From Hydractinia symbiolongicarpus (Eukaryota; Cnidaria; Hydrozoa; Anthoathecata; Hydractiniidae): DNA of 64,000 bases. The notes beneath the pieces are model-generated. The model saw nothing but the letters and a program-made list of their open reading frames with translations, was not told the DNA's origin and searched no databases. The translations under genes and the position numbers were made by a program. Shown here in pieces: positions 1 to 11,050 of the stretch; the first letter of the stretch is position 1, and each line of letters starts with the position of its first letter. The stretch spans positions 28,337,001 through 28,401,000 of the forward strand of contig NC_079885.1 in the NCBI RefSeq assembly GCF_029227915.1, read 5' to 3'.

Positions 1-1074
1 TGACACGATTGCTGGAATTCAGCGAATACACTCGGCCCTAAGAAAGCGCTTCACTTGAAAATTTATATAAAATAAGTCAGTTTTTACTGTGGGACCAATC
101 CTGGCCATTAGCACGCACCGAATAAATAGGAGCAGTTTCAAAGACTACATTTCATTGACCTTCTAACGGTATAAATCCGTTTGAATTACAACGGTTGCGT
201 CACATATTCGTACCAACATTTATTTAGCGATAGTATTCGGATATTACTAGGTTGCATCGCTTTTAACAGTGAAACGATTGACTGTGGGACTTAATTGAAA
301 TTATTTTGGACTGTGATCTTATAAATGTGATAAGTGAGACATATGGACTCCAAGGAATAACATTCTTTTTAATTTGACATGATTTCTGGAATTCAGCGAT
401 TACACTCGGCCCTATGGTAGCGCTTCACTTAAAAATTTTTATAAAATAAGTCCTTTTTTGCTGTTGGACCAATCCTAGCCGTTAGTGCGCGCTGAAGAAA
501 TGGAGACAGTTTCAAAAACTACATTTCATTGACTTTTTAACGGTGTCAATCTGCTTAACTTACAACGGTTGCGTCACGTATTCGTACCAACATGTATTTA
601 GTGATTCTTTTCCGATATTACTAAGTTGTATTGCTTTTGACCGTGAAACGATTGACTGTGGGTCTTAATTGAAGTGATTCTGTACTGTGACCTTATAAAT
701 GTAATAAATGAGCCAATTGGACTCCAAGGAAGAACATTCTTCTTAATTTGACATGATTGCTGGAATTCAGCGATTACACTCGGCCCTAAGATAGCGCTTC
801 ACTTGAAAATTTATATAAAATAAGTCAGTTTTTACTGTGGGACCAATCCTGGCCGTTAGCACGCGCCGAATAAATAGGAGCAGTTTCAAAGACTACATTT
901 CATTGACCTTCTGGCGGTATAAATCCGTTTGAATTACAACGGTTGCGTCACATATTCGTACCAACATTTATTTAGCGATAGTATTCGGATACTACTAGGT
1001 TGCATCGCTTTTAACAGTGAAACGATTGACTGTGGGACTTAATTGAAATTATTTTGGACTGTGATCTTATAAAT

Positions 1075-2313
1075 GTGATAGATGAGCCAATTGGATTCCA
1101 AGGAAAAACATTCTTCTTAGTTTGACATGATTTCTGGAATTCAGCGATTACACTCGGCCCAATGGTAGCGCTTCACTTAAAAATTTAGATAAAATAAGTC
1201 ATTTGTTGTTGTGGGACCAATCCTAGCCGTTAGCGCGCGCTGAAGAATTAGAGACAGTATCAAATACTACATTTCATTGACTTTCTAAAGGTATCAGTCC
1301 GTTTCAACTACAACGGTTACGTCACATATCCGTACCAACATGTATTTAGTGATATTTTTCCGATATTACTAAGTTGCATTGCTTTTGACAGTGAAACGAT
1401 GGACTGTGGGACTTAATTGAACTTATTTTGGACTGTGACCTTATAAATGTGATAAGTGAGACAATTGGGTTCCAAGGAATAACATTCTTCTTAATTTGAC
1501 ATGATTGCTGCAATTCAGCGATTACACTCGGCCTAATGGTAGCGCTTTACTTAAAAATTTAGATAAAATAAGTCAATTTTTACTGTTGGACCAATCCTAG
1601 CCGTTAGTGCGCGCTGAAGAAATGGAGACAGTTTCAAATACTACATTTCATTGACTTTCTAACGGTATCAGTCTGTTTCAACCACAACGGTTACGTCATA
1701 TATTCGTACCAACATGTATTTAGTGATTCTTTTCCGATATTACTAAGTTGTATTGCTTTTGACAGTGAAACGATTGCCTGTGGGACTTAATTGAAGTGAT
1801 TCTGGACTGTGACCTTATGAATGTGATAGATGAGCCAATTGGATTCCAAGGAATAACATTCTTCTTAATTTGATATGATTGCTGCAATTCAGCGATTGCA
1901 CTCGGCCCAATGGTAGCGCTTCACTTAAAAATTTAGATAAAATAAGTCATTTTTTACTGTGGGACCAATCCTAGGCGTTAGCGCGAGCTGAAGAAATAGA
2001 GACAGTTTCAAAAACTACATTTCATTGACTTTCTAACGGTGTCAATCCGCTTAACTTACAACGGTTGCGTCACGTATTCGTACCAACATGTATTTAGTGA
2101 TTCTTTTCCGATATTACTAAGTTGTATTGCTTTTGACAGTGAAACGATTGACTGTGGGTCTTAATTGAAGTGATTCTGTACTGTGACCTTATAAATGTAA
2201 TAAATGAGCCAATTGGACTCCAAGGAAGAACATTCTTCTTAATTTGACATGATTGCTGGAATTCAGCGATTACACTCGGCCCTAAGGTAGCGCTTCACTT
2301 GAAAATTTATATA
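1075..2313 (+). repeat. HOR block, copy 1 of a 1843-bp duplication
   Basis: This block matches 2918-4156 at a constant offset of 1843 bp (four 374-bp units plus one of 347-348 bp). Monomer starts 1123, 1497, 1871 and 2245 pair with 2966, 3340, 3714 and 4088. Private variants are shared: TTTCTGG at the first monomer, TGATATGATT at 1871/3714, and GATTGCACTCGG in the same monomer. Only scattered substitutions separate the copies. Confidence 0.9.
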
Positions 2314-2617
2314 AAATAAGTCAGTTTTTACTGTGGGACCAATCCTGGCCGTTAGCACGCGCTGAATAAATAGGAACAGTTTCAAAGACTACATTTCATT
2401 GACCTTCTGGCGGTGTAAATCCGTTTGAGTTACAACGGTTGCGTCACATATTCGTACCAACATGTATTTAGCGATAGTATTCGGATATTACTAGGATGCA
2501 TCGCCTTTAACAGTGAAACGATGGACTGTGGGAGTTAATTGAACTTATTTTGGACAGTGACCTTATAAATGTGATAAGTGAGACAATTGGACCCAAGAAA
2601 TAACGTTCTTCTTACCT

Positions 2618-2965
2618 TGACATGATTGCTGTGGTAGCGCTTCACTTAAAATTTTATATAAAATAAGTCCTTTTTTACTGTTGGACCAATCTTAGCCGTT
2701 AGGGCGCGCTGAAGAAATGGAGACAGTTTCAAAAACTACATTTCATTGACTTTCTAACGGTGTCAATCCGCTTAACTTACAACGGTTGCGTCACGTATTC
2801 GTACCAACATGTATTTAGTGATTTTTTTGCGATATTACTAAGTTGTATTGCTTTGGACAGTGAAACGATTGCCTGTGGGACTTAATTGAAGTGATTCTGG
2901 ACTGTGACCTTATTAATGTGATAGATGAGCCAATTGGATTCCAAGGAATAACATTCTTCTTAATT
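2618..2965 (+). repeat. 348-bp monomer with a 26-bp deletion (isolated copy)
   Basis: The start box runs straight into GATTGCTGTGGTAGCG. Compared with C monomers (GATTGCTGGAATTTACC...GGGCGCTGTGG), 26 bp are missing. The missing piece lies between two copies of GCTG, so one copy of a 4-bp direct repeat was kept. This is the only such monomer in zone I. The next is at 14196, more than 11 kb away. Confidence 0.93.
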
Positions 2966-4156
2966 TGACATGATTTCTGGAATTCAGCGATTACACTCGG
3001 CCCAATGGTAGCGCTTCACTTAAAAATTTAGATAAAATAAGTCATTTGTTATTGTGGGACCAATCCTAGCCGTTAGCGCGCGCTGAAGAATTAGAGACAG
3101 TATCAAATACTACATTTCATTGACTTTCTAAAGGTATCAGTCCGTTTCAACTACAACGGTTACGTCACATATCCGTACCAACATGTATTTAGTGATATTT
3201 TTCCGATATTACTAAGTTGCATTGCTTTTGACAGTGAAACGATGGACTGTGGGACTTAATTGAACTTATTTTGGACTGTGACCTTATAAATGTGATAAGT
3301 GAGACAATTGGGTTCCAAGGAATAACATTTTTCTTAATTTGACATGATTGCTGCAATTCAGCGATTACACTCGGCCCAATGGTAGCGCTTTACTTAAAAA
3401 TTTAGATAAAATAAGTCAATTTTTACTGTTGGACCAATCCTAGCCGTTAGTGCGCGCTGAAGAAATGGAGACAGTTTCAAATACTACATTTCATTGACTT
3501 TCTAACGGTATCAGTCCGTTTCAACCACAACGGTTACGTCATATATTCGTACCAACATGTATTTAGTGATTCTTTTCCGATATTACTAAGTGGTATTGCT
3601 GTTGACAGTGAAACGATTGCCTGTGGGACTTAATTGAAGTGATTCTGGACTGTGACCTTATGAATGTGATAGATGAGCCAATTGGATTCCAAGGAATAAC
3701 ATTCTTCTTAATTTGATATGATTGCTGCAATTCAGCGATTGCACTCGGCCCAATGGTAGCGCTTCACTTAAAAATTTAGATAAAATAAGTCATTTTTTAC
3801 TGTGGGACCAATCCTAGGCGTTAGCGCGAGCTGAAGAAATAGAGACAGTTTCAAAAACTACATTTCATTGACTTTCTAACGGTGGCAATCCGCTTAACTT
3901 ACAACGGTTGCGTCACGTATTCGTACCAACATGTATTTAGTGATTCTTTTCGGATATTACTAAGTTGTATTGCTTTTGACAGTGAAACGATTGACTGTGG
4001 GTCTTAATTGAAGTGATTCTGTACTGTGACCTTATAAATGTAATAAATGAGCCAATTGGACTCCAAGGAAGAACATTCTTCTTAATTTGACAAGATTGCT
4101 GGACTTCAGCGATTACACTCGGCCCTAAGGTAGCGCTTCACTTGAAAATTTATATA
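2918..4156 (+). repeat. HOR block, copy 2 of a 1843-bp duplication
   Basis: This is the second copy of 1075-2313. Similarity starts at GTGATAGATGAGCC and ends inside an A-type monomer at TTTATATA, exactly where an 18-bp local duplication lies. Few bases differ, for example CATTTGTTG in copy 1 against CATTTGTTA here. Beyond 4156 the sequence follows a different monomer type, so this is a recombination junction. Confidence 0.88.
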
Positions 4157-4479
4157 AGTCAGTTTTTACTGTCAAAATAAGTCAGTTTTTACTGTTGCAC
4201 CAATCCTAGCCGTTAGTGCGCGCTGAAGAAATAGAGACAGTTTCAAATACTACATTTCATTGACTTTCTAACGGTATCAGTCCGTTTCAACTACAACGGT
4301 TACGTCACATATTCGTACCAACATGTATTTAGTGATTTTTTTCCGATATTGCTAAGTTGTATTTCTTTTGACAGTGAAACGATTGCCTGTGGGACTTAAT
4401 TGAAGTGATTCTGGACTGTGACCTTATAAATGTGATAAATGAGCCAATTGGATTCCAAGGAATAACATTTTTCCTAACT
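4088..4479 (+). repeat. 392-bp monomer with an 18-bp internal duplication at a HOR junction
   Basis: The stretch AAGTCAGTTTTTACTGT occurs twice in a row at about 4155-4195, separated by CAAAAT-like sequence, where other A monomers have it once. The interval is 18 bp longer than the standard 374. It coincides with the right edge of the 1843-bp duplication: before it the monomer is A type (GGCCCTAAGG), and after it the monomer continues as a GTTGCACCAATCC/GTGCGCGC type. It is a recombination scar. Confidence 0.9.
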
Positions 4480-4709
4480 TGACATGATTGCTGGAATTCA
4501 GCGATTACACTCGGCCCTATGGTAGCGCTTCACTTAAAATTTTTATAAAATAAGTCCTTTTTTACTGTGGGACCAATCCTAGGCGTTTGCGCGGGCTGAA
4601 GAAATAGGGACAGTTTCAAAAAAAACATTTCATTGACTTTTTAACGGTGTCAATCCGCTTAACTTACAACGGTTGCGTCACGTATTCGTACCAACATGTA
4701 TTTAGTGAT

Positions 4710-6206
4710 TCTTTTCCGATATTACTAAGTTGTATTGCTTTTGACAGTGAAACGATTGACTGTGGGTCTTAATTGAAGTGATTCTGTACTGTGACCTTAT
4801 AAATGTAATAAATGAGTTAATTGGACTCCAAGGAAGAACATTCTTCTTAATTTGACATGATTGCTGGAATTCTGCGATTACACTCGGCCCTAAGATAGCG
4901 CTTCACTTGAAAATTTATATAAAATAAGTCAGTTTTTACTGTGGGACCAATCCTGGCCGTTAGCACGCGCCGAATAAATAGGAGCAGTTTCAAAGACTAC
5001 ATTTCATTGACCTTCTGGCGGTATAAATCCGTTTGAATTACAACGGTTGCGTCACATATTCGTACCAACATTTATTTAGCGATAGTATTCGGATATTACT
5101 AGGTTGCATCGCTTTTAACAGTGAAACGATTGACTGTGGGACTTAATTAAAATTATTTTGGACTGTGATCTTATAAATGTGATAAGTGAGACATATGGAC
5201 TCCAAGGAATAACATTCTTTTTAATTTGACATGATTTCTGGAATTGAGCGATTACACTCGGCCCTATGGTAGCGCTTCACTTAAAAATTTTTATAAAATA
5301 AGTCCGTTTTTGCTGTTGGACCAATCCTAGCCGTTAGTGCGCGCTAAAGAAATGGAGACAGTTTCAAAAACTACATTTCATTGACTTTTTAACGGTGTCA
5401 ATCCGCTTAACTTACAACGGTTGCGTCACGTATTCGTACCAACATGTATTTAGTGATTCTTTTCCGATATTACTAAGTTGTATTGCTTTTGACAGTGAAA
5501 CGATTGACTGTGGGTCTTAATTGAAGTGATTCTGTACTGAGACCTTATAAATGTAATAAATGAGCCAATTGGACTCCAAGGAAGAACATTCTTCTTAATT
5601 TGACATGATTGCTGGAATTCAGCGATTACACTCGGCCCTAAGATAGCGCTTCACTTGAAAATTTATATAAAATAAGTAAGTTTTTACTGTGGGACCAATC
5701 CTGGCCGTTAGCACGCGCCGAATAAATAGGAGCAGTTTCAAAGACTACATTTCATTGACCTTCTGGCGGTATAAATCCGTTTGAATTACAACGGTTGCGT
5801 CACATATTCGTACCAACATTTATTTAGCGATAGTATTCGGATATTACTAGGTTGCATCGCTTTTAACAGTGAAACGATTGACTGTGGGACTTAATTGAAA
5901 TTATTTTGGACTGTGATCTTATAAATGTGATAAGTGAGACATATGGACTCCAAGGAATAACATTCTTTTTAATTTGACATGATTTCTGGAATTCAGCGAT
6001 TACACTCGGCCCTATGGTAGCGCTTCACTTAAAAATTTATATAAAATAAGTAATTTTTTTATTGTGGGACCAATCCTAGCCGTTAGTGCGCGCTGAAGAA
6101 ATAGAGACAGTTTCAAATACCACATGTCATTGACTTTCTAACGGTATCAATCCGTTTCAACTTCAACAGGTACGTCACATATTCGTACCAACATGTATTT
6201 AGTGAT
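4710..6206 (+). repeat. HOR copy 1, four monomers, 1497 bp
   Basis: This block is paired with 6207-7752 at an offset of 1496-1497 bp. Monomer starts 4853, 5227, 5601 and 5975 pair with 6350, 6724, 7097 and 7471. Shared private variants include GGAATTCTGCG (4853/6350), GGAATTGAGCG (5227/6724), AATAAGTAAGTTTTT (5601/7097) and AGTAATTTTTTTATTG (5975/7471). The copies differ by a few substitutions and one-base indels. Confidence 0.92.
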
Positions 6207-7752
6207 TTTTTTCCGATATTACTAAGTTGTATTGCTTTTGACAGTGAAACGATTGACTGTGGGTCTTAATTGAAGTGATTCTGTACTGTGACCTTATAAA
6301 TGTAATAAATGAGCCAATTGGACTCCAAGGAAGAACATTCTTCTTAATTTGACATGATTGCTGGAATTCTGCGATTACACTCGGCCCTAAGATAGCGCTT
6401 CACTTGAAAATTTATATAAAATAAGTCAGTTTTTACTGTGGGACCAATCCTGGCCGTTAGCACGCGCCGAATAAATAGGAGCAGTTTCAAAGACTACATT
6501 TCATTGACCTTCTGGCGGTATAAATCCGTTTGAATTACAACGGTTGCGTCACATATTCGTACCAACATTTATTTAGCGATAGTATTCGGATATTACTAGG
6601 TTGCATCGCTTTTAACAGTGAAACGATTGACTGTGGGACTTAATTAAAATTATTTTGGACTGTGATCTTATAAATGTGATAAGTGAGACATATGGACTCC
6701 AAGGAATAACATTCTTTTTAATTTGACATGATTTCTGGAATTGAGCGATTACACTCGGCCCTATGGTAGCGCTTCACTTAAAATTTTTATAAAATAAGTC
6801 CTTTTTTGCTGTTGGACCAATCCTAGCCGTTAGTGCGCGCTGAAGAAATGGAGACAGTCTCAAAAACTACATTTCATTGACTTTTCAACGGTGTCAATCC
6901 GCTTAACTTACAACGGTTGCGTCACGTATTCGTACCAACATGTATTTAGTGATTCTTTTCCGATATTACTAAGTTGTATTGCTTTTGACAGTGAAACGAT
7001 TGACTGTGGGTTTTAATTGAAGTGATTCTGTACTGAGACCTTATAAATGTAATAAATGAGCCAATTGGACTCCAAGGAAGAACATTCTTCTTAATTTGAC
7101 ATGATTGCTGGAATTCAGCGATTACACTCGGCCCTAAGATAGCGCTTCACTTGAAAATTTATATAAAATAAGTAAGTTTTTACTGTGGGACCAATCCTGG
7201 CCGTTAGCACGCGCCGAATAAATAGGAGCAGTTTCAAAGACTACATTTCATTGACCTTCTGGCGGTATAAATCCGTTTGAATTACAACGGTTGCGTCACA
7301 TATTCGTACCAACATTTATTTAGCGATAGTATTCGGATATTACTAGGTTGCATCGCTTTTAACAGTGAAACGATTGACTGTGGGACTTAATTGAAATTAT
7401 TTTGGACTGTGATCTTATAAATGTGATAAGTGAGACATATGGACTCCAAGGAATAACATTCTTTTTAATTTGACATGATTTCTGGAATTCAGCGATTACA
7501 CTCGGCCCTATGGTAGCGCTTCACTTAAAAATTTATATAAAATAAGTAATTTTTTTATTGTGGGACCAATCCTAGCCGTTAGTGCGCGCTGAAGAAATAG
7601 AGACAGTTTCAAATACCACATGTCATTGACTTTCTAACGGTATCAATCCGTTTCAACTTCAACAGGTACGTCACATATTCGTACCAACATGTATTTAGTG
7701 ATTTTTTTCCGATATTACTAAGTTGTATTGCTTTTGACAGTGAAACGATTGC
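6207..7752 (+). repeat. HOR copy 2, four monomers, 1497 bp
   Basis: This is the tandem second copy of 4710-6206. Similarity ends near 7752, where GATTGCCTGTGGG replaces GATTGACTGTGGG. Its second half (from about 6950) is in turn the first copy of a 2240-bp-offset block. The two duplication events therefore overlap and must have happened one after the other. Confidence 0.9.
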
Positions 7753-8242
7753 CTGTGGGACTTTATTGAAGTGATTATGGACTGTGACCTTATGAATGTG
7801 ATAGATGAGCCAATTGGATTCCAAGGAATAACATTCTTCCTAATTTGACATGATTGCTGCAATTCAGCGATTACACTCGGCCCAATGGTAGCGCTTCACT
7901 TAAAAATTTAGATAAAATAAGTCATTTTTTACTGTGGGACCAATCCTAGCCGTTAGCGCGGGCTGAAGAAATAGAGACAGTTTCAAAAACTACATTTCAT
8001 TGACTTTCTAACGGTGTCAATCCGCTTAACTAACAACGGTTGCGTCACGTATTCGTACCATCATGTATTTAGTGATTCTTTTCCGATATTACTAAGTGGT
8101 ATTTCTTTTGACAGTGAAAGGATTGACTGTGGGACTTAATTGAAGTGATTCTGTACTGTGACCTTATAAATGTGATAAATGAGCCAATTGGACTCCAAGG
8201 AGCAACATTCTTCTTAATTTGACATGATTGCTGGAATTCAGC
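6950..8242 (+). repeat. Block repeated at 9190-10482 and 11059-12351
   Basis: Monomer starts 7097, 7471, 7846 and 8220 pair with 9337, 9711, 10086 and 10460 at +2240, and with 11206, 11580, 11955 and 12329 at +4109. Shared markers are AGTAATTTTTTTATTG, CTTTATTGAAGTGATTATGG and GGAGCAACATTC. Similarity stops in the fourth monomer, where GCGATTACACTCGGC here becomes GCCATTTCACTGGGC in the other two. The second and third copies are closer to each other than to this one. Confidence 0.88.
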
Positions 8243-9181
8243 GATTACACTCGGCACTATGGTAGCGCTTCACTTGAAAATTTATATAAAATAAGTCATT
8301 TTTTACTGTGGGACCAATCCTGGCCGTTAGCACGCGCTGAATAAATAGGAACAGTTTCAAAGACTACATTTCACTGACCTTCTGGTGGTATAAATCTGTT
8401 TGAGTTACAACGGTTGCGTCACATATTCGTACCAACATCTCTTTAGCGATAGTATTCGGATATTACTAGGTTGCATCGCTTTTAACAGTGAAACGATTGA
8501 CTATGGGACTTAATTGAACTTATTTTGGACTGTGATCTTATAAATGTGATAAGTGAGACATATGGACCCAAGAAACAACATTCTTCTTACCTTGACATGA
8601 TTGCTGGAATTTACCGAGTTCACTGGGCGCTGTGGTAGCGCTTCATTTAAAAGATTAGATAAATAAGTCATTTTTTACGGTTGGACAAATCCTAGCCGTT
8701 AGCGCGCGCTGAAGAAAGAGAGACAGTTTTAAAAACTACATTTCATTGACTTTCTAACGGTATCAGTCCGTTTCAATTACAACGGTTGCGTCACATATTC
8801 GTACCAACAGGCATTTAGCGACATTTTTCTGATTTTACTAGGTTGCATCGCTTTTAACAGTGAAAGGATTGACTGTGGGACTTAATTGAACAGATTTTGG
8901 ACTTTGACCTCATAAATGTGATAAAAGAGACAATTGGACCCAAGGAAAAACATTCTTCTTAATTTGACATGATTGCTGGAATTTACCAATTTCACTGGGC
9001 GCTGTGGTAGCACTTCATTTAAAAACTTAGACAAATAAGTCTTTTCTACGGTGGGACCAATCCTAGCCGTTAGCGCGCGCTGAAGAAAGAGAGACAGTTT
9101 TAAAAACTACATTTCATTGACTTTCTAACGGTATCATTCCGTTTCAATCACAACGGTTGCGTCACATATTCGTACCAACAT

Positions 9182-11050
9182 GTATTTAGTGATTTTTTTC
9201 CGATATTACTAAGTTGTATTGCTTTTGACAGTGAAACGATTGACTGTGGGTCTTAATTGAAGTGATTCTGTACTGTGACCTTATAAATGTAATAAATGAG
9301 CCAATTGGACTCCAAGGAAGAACATTCTTCTTAATTTGACATGATTGCTGGAATTCAGCGATTACACTCGGCCCTAAGATAGCGCTTCACTTGAAAATTT
9401 ATATAAAATAAGTAAGTTTTTACTGTGGGACCAATCCTGGCCGTTAGCACGCGCCGAATAAATAGGAGCAGTTTCAAAGACTACATTTCATTGACCTTCT
9501 GGCGGTATAAATCCGTTTGAATTACAACGGTTGCGTCACATATTCGTACCAACATTTATTTAGCGATAGTATTCGGATATTACTAGGTTGCATCGCTTTT
9601 AACAGTGAAACGATTGACTGTGGGACTTAATTGAAATTATTTTGGACTGTGATCTTATAAATGTGATAAGTGAGACATATGGACTCCAAGGAATAACATT
9701 CTTTTTAATTTGACATGATTTCTGGAATTCAGCGATTACACTCGGCCCTATGGTAGCGCTTCACTTAAAAATTTATATAAAATAAGTAATTTTTTTATTG
9801 TGGGACCAATCCTAGCCGTTAGTGCGCGCTGAAGAAATAGAGACAGTTTCAAATACCACATGTCATTCAGTTTCTAACGGTATCAATCCGTTTCAACTTC
9901 AACGGTTACGTCACATATTCGTACCAACATGTATTTAGTGATTTTTTTCCGATATTACTAAGTTGTATTGCTTTTGACAGTGAAACGATTGCCTGTGGGA
10001 CTTTATTGAAGTGATTATGGACTGTGACCTTATGAATGTGATAGATGAGCCAATTGGATTCCAAGGAATAACATTCTTCCTAATTTGACATGATTGCTGC
10101 AATTCAGCGATTATACTCGGCCCAATGGTAGCGCTTCACTTAAAAATTTAGATAAAATAAGTCATTTTTTACTGTGGGACCAATCCTAGCCGTTAGCGCG
10201 GGCTGAAGAAATAGAGACAGTTTCAAAAACTACATTTCATTGACTTTCTAACGGTGTCAATCCGCTTAACTAACAACGGTTGCGTCACGTATTCGTACCA
10301 TCATGTATTTAGTGATTCTTTTCCGATATTACTAAGTTGTATTTCTTTTGACAGTGAAAGGATTGACTGTGGGACTTAATTGAAGTGATTCTGTACTGTG
10401 ACCTTATAAATGTGATAAATGAGCCAATTGGACTCCAAGGAGCAACATTCTTCTTAATTTGACATGATTGCTGGAATTCAGCCATTTCACTGGGCGCTGT
10501 GGTAGCACTTCATTTAAAAACTTAGACAAATAAGTCTTTTCTACGGTGGGACCAATCCTAGCCGTTAGCGCGCGCTGAAGAAAGAGAGACAGTTTTAAAA
10601 ACTACATTTCATTGACTTTCTAACGGTATCATTCCGTTTCAATCACAACGGTTGCGTCACATATTCGTACCAACATGTATTTAGCGATATTCTTCTGATT
10701 TTACTAGGTTGCATCGCTCTTAACAGTGAAACGATTGACTGTGGGACTTAATTGGACTGATTTTGGACTGTGACTTTATAAATGTGAAAAGTGTGACAAT
10801 TGGACCCAAGAAATAACATTCTTCTTAATTTGACATGATTGCTGGAATTTACCGATTTCGCTGGGCGCTGTGGTAGCGCTTCACTTTAAAAATTTAAATA
10901 AAATATGTCATTTTTTACTGTGGGACCAATCCTAGCCGTTATCGCGCGTTGAAGAAATATAGACAGCTTCAAATACTAAATTTCATTGACTTTCTAACGG
11001 TGTCAATCCGCTTCACTTACAACGGTTGAGTCACATATTTGTACCAACAT
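9182..11050 (+). repeat. HOR copy 1, five monomers, 1869 bp
   Basis: Paired with 11051-12919 at a constant offset of 1869 bp. By eye the copies are close to identical. One clear difference is ACGGTATCATTCC here against ACGGTGTCATTCC near 12490. The unit contains types A, B and C: starts 9337, 9711, 10086, 10460 and 10831. Its near identity marks it as one of the youngest events in the window. Confidence 0.93.
9337..9710 (+). repeat. Representative type-A monomer (374 bp) with landmarks
   Basis: This copy serves as a reference. Counting from its first base: start box TGACATGATTGC at 1; GAATTC (an EcoRI site) near 16; AGCGCTTCAC at 45; an A/T-tract region at about 55-85; ACTGTGGGACCAATCC at 86; CCGTTAGCACGCGC at 105; CTGGCGGTATAAATCC in the middle; CAACGGTTGCGTCAC at 189; TTCGTACCAAC at 207; GCTTTTAACAGTGAAACG at 260; a second ACTGTGGGAC at 281; and a T-rich end. 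Because 374 is not a multiple of 3, a reading frame cannot run on from monomer to monomer. Type A occurs throughout the window, from the monomer at 1 to the one at 60935. Confidence 0.95.

Noticed and set aside
3451-3470. CTGAAGA after GCGCGC, as in the hammerhead ribozyme core CUGANGA
   Set aside because: Some satellites carry hammerhead ribozymes, but no stem II followed by GAAAC lies at the right distance, and the next GAAAC is about 150 bases downstream. No TCNTCAG core was noticed for the other strand.
7609-7824. Minus-strand open frame of 71 codons, the longest in the window
   Set aside because: It lies wholly in monomer sequence, overlaps the same landmarks as every other unit, and is broken by stops or frameshifts in equivalent monomers. 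The 374-bp unit is not a multiple of three, so no frame can extend. No ribosome-binding, splice or domain signal is seen.
8281-8300. TATA-like TTTATATAAAATAAG as a promoter
   Set aside because: It occurs in most A monomers as part of the A/T-tract region, with no gene downstream and no other promoter element. Satellite transcription is possible, but the sequence does not show it.
9543-9558. Possible CENP-B box (TTCGTACCAACATG)
   Set aside because: The first part fits TTCGnnnnAnn, but the required CGGG is ATGT in essentially all copies, and the E variant is no better. A real box would need the CGGG half. This might still be a site for another protein.
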